The position numbers and the translations under genes are program-made. DNA of 64,000 bases from Bacteroidales bacterium. Lineage in GTDB: Bacteria > Bacteroidota > Bacteroidia > Bacteroidales > UBA12077. The notes under the pieces were generated by a model. It saw nothing but the letters and a program-made list of their open reading frames with translations, had not been told where the DNA came from and did no database searches. This document shows, one piece after another, positions 10,901 to 20,400 of the stretch (its first letter is position 1; every line of letters starts with the position of its first letter). The stretch is from assembly GCA_016342685.1 (NCBI GenBank), contig JAEINU010000001.1, forward strand, positions 1 to 64,000, read 5' to 3'.

Positions 10901-11172
10901 GGGCAGCTAATTTCAGTGTTACCATAACCGATGGAACAAATAGTGAAACAATAAATGGTATAGCTACAAACCCATATCAGTATTATTTACCAACGGTGAA
11001 ACCTCTGTGGAATGTAGCCGATGGGATTTCATCAACATATACATACACCATTACAAACATTACCGATTCCAATGGATGTTCAAATGTTGGTAGTAATACT
11101 GTCGATGTTGATGTATTTAAAGTGCCCTCTACTGGTCCAAATTACCATATTCCAAATGATTGGGGGAATTAA
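1939..11172 (+). CDS. Giant exported repeat protein with LamG-like N-domain and YHIP tail
   Basis: A predicted exported surface protein of 3,077 aa. I start it at ATG 1939 (MKKNRLIIRILIFISI), not at 1924, because this begins a clean signal peptide ending near LLNAQ. Next comes a concanavalin/LamG-like domain of about 270 aa (LWFDANSLL, WTDRSGNNNHG, AEVIFFTKALNAAQ). Three long modules follow, starting near ORF residues 457, 1455 and 2370 at a shared signature (SGDWDDWEVW, SGQYDWNDASRW, DGDWTDGSIW). Each is rich in beta-helix-like stretches such as INGNFTNRG, and the first two close at YTAG. Ig/PKD-like segments lead to the final tail VPSTGPNYHIPNDWGN. No type A or type B T9SS CTD is present. 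Composition is rich in Asn, Thr, Gly and Asp with few Cys. Paralogous to the next gene. A role as adhesin or fibre is inferred. Confidence 0.85.
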   Translation: MKKNRLIIRILIFISIIGNANISLLNAQTGPGGVGNSDGSNGQPLNILWFDANSLLLNNNDPVSEWTDRSGNNNHGTQVDALRQPSFLTNTLNGYPVISFEDNAGGGGEEDFMNFDGTTLLNTDLTVIYVAARRDNGENFVLGGTTESSNQNLHFGWRNGTQNTCNHWGNDIYSNLIGDGSTYVGDGDPSDDYGIFINRLASGETAPQRRAFQNGTQIGIVNNPNQLSAYGGSAIARWRATPRYYDVNVAEVIFFTKALNAAQMQIINQYLNVKYDISITNDLFDPVSTYITDATGIGETNSEEHSSASSGGLYLTALGGLNNDDYIFVSHNDSSNNSTNFRIDSEVIAAGSIEAYNRIWFIDTVGTPAAEIAFDFSESLSDGLNPTNISNYTLLYRSNTTGNFTKVKNADGLKNGDQVYFNLTDLDLNTGYYTLGTEDNVNSPLEGVAGRTWYTLISGDWDDWEVWTLDPSGALPNNPDQLTPSTSSTNTADNVVIKTGRTVTVASDSLNHTSITIEGRLDLTTTTGHSFGEILGNGRILLATDNFPLGDASHFYTKGQGEGTVEYYGGSYKLNTAREYFDVEIILDNATDTITLLNDYDINGNLTISTGILKINDATDNQIINITVDGDVLVEANAKIFVGTGNSFATGNYQIGTAVMPEDDGLSYHDVFHQFTINGNFTNRGVVRFTNLNAPDYNTMATNGAVTVRLTGASNSEINLYNTTDFYNLIIDKGTDKTYKANLYSDNVNYFRIFGANSVGRRTAAPYSAEDPQIRKALFIYHGTLQLRGNVYIPSLSEGSQEGGNGDYAIGKNARFWMDGSNVTVYSTASDVSQITGFTAADTYTADGVQINSSNQAMSIYGEYRITNGTFGTRNSAGFIFWAAANAQIKIDGGTCNVAQMRSAGGTGGIASYSQTSGRVVVRGNRTEDGEVTSTYPLFGLESTDAVFAMSGGEIVVRDISGAAIGDFYIPSSDGNYNVTGGTVTIEVNETDEFDFYSTANIWNLTVKRYNDLITNTATFHLLNDVVVSNDLIIETPNTVTNTSLDVLVFMHDSSDVTIGRNFTIERGARYEWPERANNTWGAGWSINTTTFNGSENGTLYFTWHDDPTAGEEQNFWNFVVNKTNGASLTIASDEVNKTMTGISNRLIKPHGELRVESGTLNQGNFSVRAYGDIINKDVMFVYDHGVTPDNANLRIRPGNYTIESTIDAEFGLVKFNPGDGSVISLSNDTYIKRLNYHNGRLYLGAYNLKLDHLYNGRTDATYRANNGSVSRMFITDGNASDGGLSLLIHSNRRFTFPLGVGTDGVDVTVGGGSKFTPAELNITNFSDTGYIQVSVADKILATTDPTGGNILSYYWRVRHNGFNTSAEPTVVLDFYYNESDDDASDENSYRPGFVTDESPYTRNVDGNASGVDDANNIINFDNGGSGFTLQRANYTAGRQGRFNGPLRVYYSVTASGQYDWNDASRWFRDTPDTGPNFVPTDGSIVVIRGGARMNISSGTIADLAVVEFDHDYVTNPTPTPENVPRMQFHANGTYDVGNVKGTGMVSFNATRTINLTGDFGDFGSNLESYYLYFGGNATLNSIPFPIPNLMLEGATYAIDQNITINADFIIQGNSNTTPIQDIYVKRDLVLGYWRGGRLHFPPTGSSLTMTIDRNIDFTQYSPQGQQRDIIIDNPGVVSTLEHNLIVKGDIIHGPEDYYDFDLFNASDRPAVVLEFQGETAQRYYRTSNSIPDLYRVIVNKGTSQLNTFTFEDDFNLYGPTNGTTKALELQNGILKLDDIDIDIDLSSGGVDFEIPSTARLQVTQGTVNVYGDNTGIWLDGKLLIDGVNGIVDMINGAGNGNNYIEYSSSGNANIEITDGQLLIGSQIRRGLITEEGVLSFVQSGGEVQLGVRHGGDNDRAIFEILNAGSSFVHSNGDFILVNDYRAGSSIATTYFNPETAIILSGAEMQFGNASTLAGSEDFTLFAGKELMNVTVNTNASSTLTLDIVPLILSENLTINTNSEFDANGLDLTIKGDMLVDGIFTSNQNSTYFTGSVAQQITGSPVFWNLYKTNSNLLTLNNDVDVDNELHLDDGTFNDGDNTLSVQGNTWMDITHTWGGTSDGILLNGSSEQVLLGNGIFGKLSVNNSAGISIPQNNIFTIDGALQLENGVLDVGKNLLIIDEDAIVIEKNIFSENNMIQTNISFTDAGIKKYFTAIIPADNYNFIYPLGSEGKYSPIELSIDNVDAGGSIRVKAANEMHPTIVNDAEPCNEIVDTLNVLKYHWLMEADNINGFTANASMKYYIEDYQENSALYDVTDYIAARLLWGSTLWNKYDQASFDEGNTLLRFSFAGDDDDGISGDYTAGVEDQGGTCEGAIPDEVPAYISISDGDWTDGSIWETYPIPGGFVPLNGPRGAVAIVEHEVTIPSNYILNYKTTINSTGIVKVGSTFGHRLGIIEGTGTLQLERGNLPAGIYDDFFSRSGGTIEFTGNTDYDVLSEVVTVRNLKFTGTGERRLPNLDFEVFGLLTIAGDDANLHVINEHDRNMTLDSNVVFTQGSFDAGIGTSKVTMNGTYNQTITGNFTDPNEFLNLEIDNSAGVTLAGSVEVDGVLEFVDGIITTSVANILIVDNAAETTAVVGYNSSNYVDGPMRKLINSGDDFIFPVGDNTRYGQLVVTNATASSAGYWESEYYNANPHPTYDTSSYAAPLNMVSGNEYWRLSGPELTSSADVTVRWDSQSGLSAMTSDRVNNLHMAQWITGTPDEWQSVGTDVTDGGVNSGTIKSNAVITLEKHYFTIGSNELAPLPTATFISSDISICAGQSTNLQIGLTGAPNWTVTIEEGGDSYIFPPQATSPLTFSVDSAGTYTITAISDMNGAGVVFGNDVIVTVAPVPALQAINGGGTYCQGASGLAIGLDGSELGVNYHLVDPLSATVSVVAGSGGAISFGTYTDAGTYTIEAYSAIYSACSTPLGTVDIIMNNAPIVNMSILNDTICDGDDPQIQFDFIAGAANFSVTITDGTNSETINGIATNPYQYYLPTVKPLWNVADGISSTYTYTITNITDSNGCSNVGSNTVDVDVFKVPSTGPNYHIPNDWGN

Positions 11173-11192
11173 AAAGGATATATATTAGTTTT

Positions 11193-11227
11193 AAATAGGG
11201 TGGTAAACTGTTTTTATCACCCTATTT
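11193..11227 (+). terminator. Rho-independent-like hairpin after the first giant gene
   Basis: AAATAGGGTG pairs with CACCCTATTT, extended inside by TAAA/TTTA around a short loop, 20 bases after the stop codon. The T-run after the stem is short, so it may only weaken read-through into the second giant gene. Confidence 0.6.
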
Positions 11228-11421
11228 ATCTATTATTTAATGATGTTAATCAATTAAAATGGCATAGATATTTAAATGGATATTGAATAACCCACTGATT
11301 CTTTGTGAATTTAAATAATTTCTTTAATTTCACATGATTTTTCAAAAAGAACAAAACGTAAAAAGTTCCGTATAAATAATCATCAAAACGTATTTTTTTG
11401 TTATTACAATATTTAAATTCT

Positions 11422-14400
11422 ATGAATATTTTATATATAAATTGTAAAAAAGGCTATTTATTAATTATAACCTTGGTTTTATTATTAGTTCAATTTCCTA
11501 GCTTGAAAGCACAAGAACTATTATGGACGGAGGATTTTGAAGAGGCAGGTGCAGACACTTACACCTCAAATACAGCTAATCTTTCAGGTTTATCGAATGC
11601 ATGGAGTTACGAAAAAACAAATGCGGGAAGATTACGAATGTCAGCAGGGGCAGCTTATTCTAAAAGTGGAACCCATGCAGCTACATTAGATGTTAATGTA
11701 AATCGATCTCTTTCCGAAAATTATATTACAGTTGTTTTAGATATTAGTAACTATTCTGCGTTTACAAATATTGCACTGGGTTTTTCGTATATGGATCATG
11801 GTGATGAAGATAATACCAACGATAAAGTCTGGGTGCGAAGTGGTAACGATAATTCACAGCCTTGGGTTGAGGTTTATGATTTAGCACCTGAAGGTGTGAC
11901 TAATGGAAATTGGAATGATGTAACAGGAATTGATGTGACTACACCATTAGCAGGTCAGCCAGTAAGTAATTTTTTACAAATAAGATTTGGACAGCAAGAT
12001 AATTGGCCAACCACAAGCACAACTGGTAATGATGGTATCACCTTTGATGACATTACTTTGTCAGGTTATTCGGTTATTTGGGCAGAAGATTTTACTTATG
12101 GGAATGGAACGGTAACTGGGCAAGGAAGTCCAGCAATTGCAACTTGGACTGCAGATGGTGTTTCTGGTGGACTTGGAATAGCAGTTAATGGAGAGCAAAT
12201 GAGGGGACGTAATACAAGAAGTGCAAATCCGGATAATTCATTATGGTCGATTAATGCTGGTGATCCAATTGAAATAAGTGGTTTCAAAGATGTTAAAATT
12301 TCAGTAGATATTTCGGAGAATAGTAATCTGGAAGTTGCTGATTATATACAATTGCAATATAGTATTGATGGTGGTGCTTGGGTAAATTTTGATGTAAATG
12401 GATATCGAAATAATGAGTTCACGAGTGCAGTAGCTACACAGTCTGGGCTTTCAGGAAGTACACTTCGCATTCAAATTATTATGTATAATAATGCAGATAA
12501 AGAAAGATATTTCGCAGATAATATCAGGGTAACTGGGACTCCAGAAGTTGTTAATATGGGATCTGGAACAAGTTATTACTCCTATCAATCTGGTAATTGG
12601 GACGATGCAGGTACATGGACCCACGATCCGGGAGGAACTACTCAAACAGCGACAGATATCCCTAACTCTGGCGATTTTGTTGTTATTCTTGGAAGTAGAA
12701 CAGTAAGTTTAGATTCCGATGTTGATACAACTAATTTGGATATAGTAATTAACGAAGGTGCAATTCTTAATCTAACAACATTTCAATTCAATAATGATTT
12801 AGCTAGTCTTAGCGGACAAGGTACACTTAGGTTATCATCGGTTAACTTTCCAACGGTTGCAACAAATAATTTTGTAAACACAGGAGGTGGTACAACAGAA
12901 TACAACAATGCATCAAATTTTACTTTACCCGCAACTCAGTTAGTATATAATAATCTACGATTAAATGCATCTGGAGTTACAGCCACTCAGTTAAGTAATA
13001 TTGATTTAAACGGAGATTTACATATTAAGCAAGGTACTTACAGAATAAATGATAATAGCGTTGCTAGAAGACAATTAACAATAAATGGAAGTGTTCTTGT
13101 TGATAATGGTGCCTCAATAACAGTTGGATCTGGTAATACAATTGATGGTGATATTTCTGGCGGAACAGCACCATTCACAGATTATTATGATAAACAAACA
13201 CATAGAGTAGTTGTTAATGGAGATTTTACCAACAATGGTACGGTTAAATTTACAAATCAAAACTTTCCTGTTTTTAATGCTTTTCCAAACAATGGAGCAG
13301 CAACGGTCTATTTTATGGGGGCTACCGACAATACCTTAACTTGTAATAATACAACCGATTTTTATAATATTGTTCTTGATAAAGGAATAGATCAAACATT
13401 TAAATTAGTGGTCTATTCCAATGCATATGATCATTTTAGACTTTTCGGACGTAATTCCGAAGGTGGCGAAAACGGTGGAGCAAATCCTGATTTACGAAAG
13501 GCTCTTTGGATACGAACAGGGACACTTGAGTTACAGGGTTTAACCATAATACCATCTTTGACAGAAGGTGGAGGTGGAGGAACTCCAAATAGTGATTTTT
13601 ATATTCCTGTTAATGGAGCCTTGGTATTAAATGGTTCCGAAGTTGTAGTATTATCTACAGCAGATGACTATGAAGAGGTAAAAGCAGCTTATAATTTAAC
13701 ATTAGGAGGTACAGGAAGTGTTAACGGTGTTAATAAAGGAATATCGGCAAGTTCTTTTTCAATTTATGGGAAATTAGAAATTAATGATGGATATTTTTCT
13801 ACTCGAGAATGTGGTGGATTCGTTACTTGGGATTTAGCCTCTGGACAGTTTAATATAAATGGTGGTGTAGTTGATGCAAAGCAATTTAGAGCAGCTAGTG
13901 GTTCTTTAGGATTATCATCTTATAGTCAGTCGGGTGGTGAATTTATTTTACGTGGTCGTTTTCAAAGAATACCAACAAAATATGATAATGTTAGCGATTT
14001 AGTTAATGCTCCAATAAATACAACAAGAACTACCACCGGATTGGATGGTACAAAAGGCTCTTTTAATATAAATAATGTAGCAAATGTTTTTGCTATGTCT
14101 GGTGGTAAAATTACCATTTATGATGCTTCAGGTGCTGATGGTAAAGTGTTTGATGTTTTAGCTTCAACTGCAAATATTAACGTTACTGGAGGTACTTTAG
14201 AAATTATTCCTACAGATGGGTCAGGAGCTGAGCCGACAAACTTAATAATTACGTCGAATGCCGAATTAAATAATTTAACCATTAATAGACAAAGTGGGAC
14301 TTCAAACGTACAATTAAGTACATATCCATTAAATGTCTTAAGTAATCTAACATTAAGTTCTGGTACATTATTAGCAAATAATTTAAATGTAACTGTCGGT

Positions 14401-17400
14401 GGCGATTTTCTAATGGCTTCAGGAACTGCATACACTCCAGGAACAAACTGGACAACATTTAATGGCTTGGGAGATCAAAGTTTTGATATTAATATTGTAG
14501 GGGCATTAGCATTAAATAAGTTTAAGCTTGATAAACCTGCTGGGGCAACATTAATTTTCAAAGGAACACAATCAACTATTTCGATATCCGATTCATTAAC
14601 GATTCTAAAGGGTACTTTGGATGATGGTGGTAAAACATTAAATTTTGCTGGAACGAACTCTGAATCTTATTTATATAACTCAGGAATTCATTCAGGAACA
14701 GGAAAAATTGTTTTCAACGATAATGTTCCACAATTAATAACTGGTGATGGAACAGGTGTGTTCGGAAATATCGAATTAAATAATAATACAGGAACAGCAC
14801 CCGTTTACTTGGGAGTTTCTTGTACCATTAATGGTGAATTGACATTCTCGCAAGATAAATTATTCAATATTGGTGAATATAATTTAAAGTTAGGCTCATT
14901 AGCTTCAATAAACAATGCTGGCCAAAATAGATATATTCGATCAGATGGAAAAGCAGGAGATGGTGGAATTACTAAAGTTTATTCCGCATTAGCAAGTAGT
15001 TTTGATTTTCCGATTGGTGCACCTTCAACAAGTCATGCAAGTGCAAATTATACACCTGCATCATTATCTTTTGGAACTGCACCAACAAGTTACGGGAATA
15101 TTACGGTTGTGCCTGTGGGATATGAGCATCCTAATACAACTTCTAAAAATAGAAGTTTAACATATTTTTGGAGAGTAAAATCTGAGAGTTTCAATTTAGG
15201 CTCTGCAATAATCAATCATTCATACACATATTCCGAAAACGACGTTGTAGACAATGGTTCCGATCCAACTGAATCAGAATATATTGCGGCTATGTATAAC
15301 AATGTATCTTATACATGGACTAAAGAAACTGTTGCAGATGTTAATGCAACCACAAATGTTATAGGGGGAATTGGAACAAGTTATCAGGTATTAAATACAA
15401 TTGATGGTGAGTTTACAGCAGGAGATACTAATCCTAATGATCCCTTTGGAACACCAACTAAATTTTACAGTCGTGCAAATGCAAACTGGAATGTAAATTC
15501 TACATGGTCAAATACAGGTCATACAGGAGCAGCAGCTAGTTCAAGTCCGGGGGCTAATGATGTTGTAATAATTGGGAATAATAATACGGTTACATTAACA
15601 AAAAATGAGAATTGTGCAAGTCTTCAGATCGAAGCAGGTGCCACATTAGATATCTATACTTATACTGGAAGTGTTTTTAGTATTGTTCTTACACACCCAA
15701 ATGGTAATGGACTCTTTAGGGTTACAACTCCCGTTACACCTAACAATAGTATTCCTGGATTTTTCACATTTCCTTCGGGCGATTTTTCCGATTTTAATGT
15801 AAATTCTGGTACAACTGAATTTTACGATATTGATGGAACAGTTGGTGCTTTGTATATACTCCCAGCTAATATAAACCAATACGGAAACCTTATTGTAACT
15901 GCTAGAGGAGGGGATAATTTAGTAATGCCGAATAATGCTTATACCACGATATATGGAGATTTAACATGTACGGGAGATGCAACAACTGCATGGATTGCAA
16001 TGTCTTGGAATACAAACATAGCACCTTATTGGGATAACACTGCTTACAATCCCACCATTGAGAAAACTATAAATATAAAAGGTGATTTTAATATCAATGC
16101 AGGATCCTTTGAGTTTTTTAATGACAGAGCCCCACAGCATCTTATTGTTGAGGGTAATGTAAATGTTGCTGCAGGAGCAGTTTTAGAAATTTATCCTGCT
16201 TATCCTTTTGTAGCTCCAGTAGTTACGAATACAATGGAAATCGGAGGTTCATTGATTAATAATAATGATGTTACATTAAGTGCTTCAAGTGATGGTAATA
16301 TCTATAATATCCATACAACATTCTTTGGCGATAATTCAGCATCTATTACAAATAATACAGGTTCACCAACTACTATATTTAGTAATGTTACTATAAATAA
16401 AGGATCATCACAATCAGATACTTTAACTATTGATATTGGAGGAACACTTACTACTCCTACTGATAATTGGTTAACATTACAGAATGGAACATTAAAGTAT
16501 AGTCGAATAAATCCTTCGTCAGATTTTACAATTTCAAGAGCAACTCAATTTATAATCCCACCTACAGCAGGTTTGTACATCAATTACCCCAATAATGTTT
16601 CGAACAGAAATATCCTTATTGCTAATTCTAATTCCAACGATAATGATTTGTATTTAAACGGTAAATTATCGGTAATTGCAGGAAATGTTTATGTAGGTAA
16701 TACTGGGAATATAAGAAATAATGATATTGAATATTCTGGAGGGGGCGATGCAACAATTGATATACAAGGAGGTAATTTAATTGTAAATGGTCAGATTCGC
16801 AGAAATCCTGCAACCACTAGTGGAATTTTGAATTATACTCAAAGTGGAGGTCAAGTAATAATTAATGGTCAAAATGCTCTAGCAACTAACGCTAAACTTG
16901 AGGTTTGTAATGTAGGCAGTAATTTCGACATGTCTGGTGGTAGTTTAACAATTGTACGTGGTGGTGGAACAACATATGGCGATTTATATATTCGAGCCGA
17001 AAATAGCACGGTTACAGGTGGAGAGATTATCTTTACACAACTGCCAAACATAGGACCAATTGTTAATTCTGTACAAAATTATATTTTAGATGCAAATGTG
17101 CCTTTAAATCATCTAACTATTACAGGAAAAACTGCGGCAACAGCAAGAAATGCTACTGTTACCCTTTTAATAAGTCCATTAACTTTAAACGGTGACTTAA
17201 CAATAAGTAATAACAATAGTATTTTCGATGTGAATACAAATTATGATATTGATGTAACTGTTAAAGGAGGTTTTACAAATAATGGATTTTACAATCATTA
17301 TAATAATTTAACTACTTTTAGTGGGGGAGTTCAATCTATTCAGGGATCTACAGCAACTGATTTTTACGATCTGTTAGTTGATCCGGTTACTTCTCTGTCT

Positions 17401-20400
17401 TTAATTCGTGATATAACAATACATAATGATTTAGATCTTAATTCAGGACAATTATTAGGAAGTACATTTGATATAAATGTAGAGGGTAATCTAATTAATA
17501 ATGCCAATTACGATGGAGACTCTATTCAAGGAGGTGTAATTTTGAATGGTTCAAGTATTCAAAGTATTTCTGGTTCTGGAACATTTGGTCGTCTTGAAAT
17601 TGATAATGCATTTGGAGCAAGGATTCTTAATGATGTTACCTTGCAAAAAAACTTAAGACTAACAACAGGTATTTTAGATATAAATAGATATTTATTTACA
17701 CTTGGAGTAACTAGTATTATAGAGGGAAGTTCATTTGGTACCACTAAGATGATTTCTTCTGATGGAGTTTTTAGTGATGTTGGTTTAAGAAAATACTTCA
17801 ATAAGTATAATGATATTGCTGATACTTTAATATATCCAATAGGAACATCAGGTAAATATACGCCGGTTGATTTAAGATATACAAGCAATACAAATGTTGG
17901 TTATATCCGTATCAATAGCATTAATGATAATCACCCGGGTGTTCTTGATCCTGATAATGTGTTAGATTATTTCTGGGAGGTTGAGAGTAATGGGATAGCC
18001 GGATTTAATGGATCTTTTGATTTTAATTATTTAGAAGAAGATGTTCAACTTACAGGAGTTAATACGGAGGCTGATTATATTGCTGCTGCATTACACATAC
18101 CAGGGAGTTCTTGGTCTAAAATAGATAATGTCGATGAATCAAACAACATAATAACTTTTGATTATTCTGGTGTCGATAATTTAAGTGGAGAATATACGGC
18201 AGGTGTCGACCCTGCATTACCTCTTAATGTTCCTGAATACACAAGTATTAACGATGGAAAATGGTCCGTTGAAACAAATTGGGCGTGGACAGGTGGTGAT
18301 GCCTATGATTGTCCTGCTGGTGGTCCAAATGGATTTATTGTTACTATTGCTTCTGATGATACTATAACAACTGATGCAAATTATGCTTCAGCGTATAGGT
18401 TAAGTATTGAAGGGAAATTGAAAATTTCTTCTACAAGTTTTGGACATAATTTAGGTTCAGTTTCTGGTAACGGAATTTTATATCTCGAGAATGGAACTTT
18501 CCCTGCAGGACGATTTACTGACTTTCTGGATTGCTCAAATGGAGCAACATTGGAATACGGAGGAGTTTCAAATTATACAATAATATCTGATTTATACTCT
18601 TCTATTCCGAATCTGCATTTCACTGGAGGTGGAACAAGAACTCTTCCCAATAAGGATCTTACAATTTGTACTCAGTTATTAATAGATGGACCAGATCTTG
18701 ATAATAGTGTTAATAATCGTAAACTGACTATTCAAGGAACGATGGAGCGATACAATACAAGTACATTCATTAGTGGTTCTGGAGCTTCAGCGACAGTGAG
18801 TTTTGCAGGCTCTTCCGCTCAGACGATTGGAGGGGTATTAGGTAATTTTACTGGGGTAAATTCATTAAATAATCTGGAGATTAATAATTCTTCTGGATTA
18901 TCCATTAATAATGGAGGATCCGTTGAGGTAAAGAGAAATTTATTATTGACAAATGGTCTTATTTCAACAGCTGCATCGAATTCTCTGAAAATTACAAATA
19001 CAGATATTAATTCTGTTATTCCTGTAGGAGGGAATTCCGGTTCTTATGTAGATGGCCCTTTAATTAAAGATATTAATCAAGGAGATAGCTTTCTTTATCC
19101 AATTGGAAAAGGAACAGAAATTGGTAATAAAATAACTCTATCGTCGGTTCGTAATGGAACCATTTCATGGACAGCAGAGTATTTTACACCAAATACAACT
19201 TTCAATAATTATGCGAATCCATTAACCTATGTGAATTCAAAAGATTATTGGACTGTAAAAGCAGGTCCGGCCGATCAGGCAATAATTGGTTTAAAGTGGG
19301 ATGATGTTAGTGATTTAACTCCACTTATGACTGAAAATGGATTAAGTGATATGCGCGTAGCTGATTATAATACTGGAACCGAATGGACAGAAATAGGATC
19401 TTCAGCTTCAGGAGATAATAATAATGGAACGGTGACTACTTCCAGCGAAATATCATTGCCTGTGGGAGGATCTAGTGATTTTACAACCGCATGTATTAAT
19501 ATAACTAAACCTAGAGCAAGATTAAATCCGACTGGAGCAGTTTGTGGTGCTGATGGAATTCCAGTAACTTTTATATATTCAGCAGCCATACCGTTCAATT
19601 ATACATTGGATTATACCATTGATGGTGTTGCACAGCCACAGATAACAATTACTTCTGGCGAGGTTCCATATACATTAACAACACTAATTACTGGAACATA
19701 TAAGCTTAAAGCATTTACATATAACAATGGAGTTAATAATGGTGTAGTTGATCAAAGTGAGGTTATTGTTTACGACAATCCTACAGTAGCAAATGCAGGA
19801 ACGGATCAATCCATTTGCGGAGGCACAAGCGCTACATTGGATGGAAATGATCCAGCTCCATATGCAGGTCTCTGGACTATTATAAGTGGCGCTGGAGGCA
19901 CGGTTGTAACTCCAACATCTCCCACAAGTACTTTCAATGGAACAAATGGAACAACTTATACTTTGCGATGGACTATAACAAATGGTGGATGTGAATCTTC
20001 AAGGGATGTTGTGATTGATTTCCCAATTAATCCTCCAGTACCAGCGGTTTTTACAGCAAGTTCTGCAGAAGTATGTCAAGGACAATCAGGAGTGGTGTAT
20101 ACCGTTCCTAATGACCCAGGGGTTACATATAATTGGAGTTATAGTGGCTCAGGTCATACGATTAATGGAACAGGAAATTCTGTAACCTTAGATTTTGATA
20201 ATTCCGCTACAGGAGGAACATTAGGTGTTACATCTACAAATGGGTGTGGTATAAGTCTTCCTAGAGAGATTGCAATTAACGTGAATCCAATACCAACCAT
20301 AACTCTTGATGATCCTAATGTTCAAGTATGTCAAGGAGGAACTTCGGTTGATTTAGTTTATACAGCAAGTACGGGATTTCCCGATTTATATAGTATTAAT

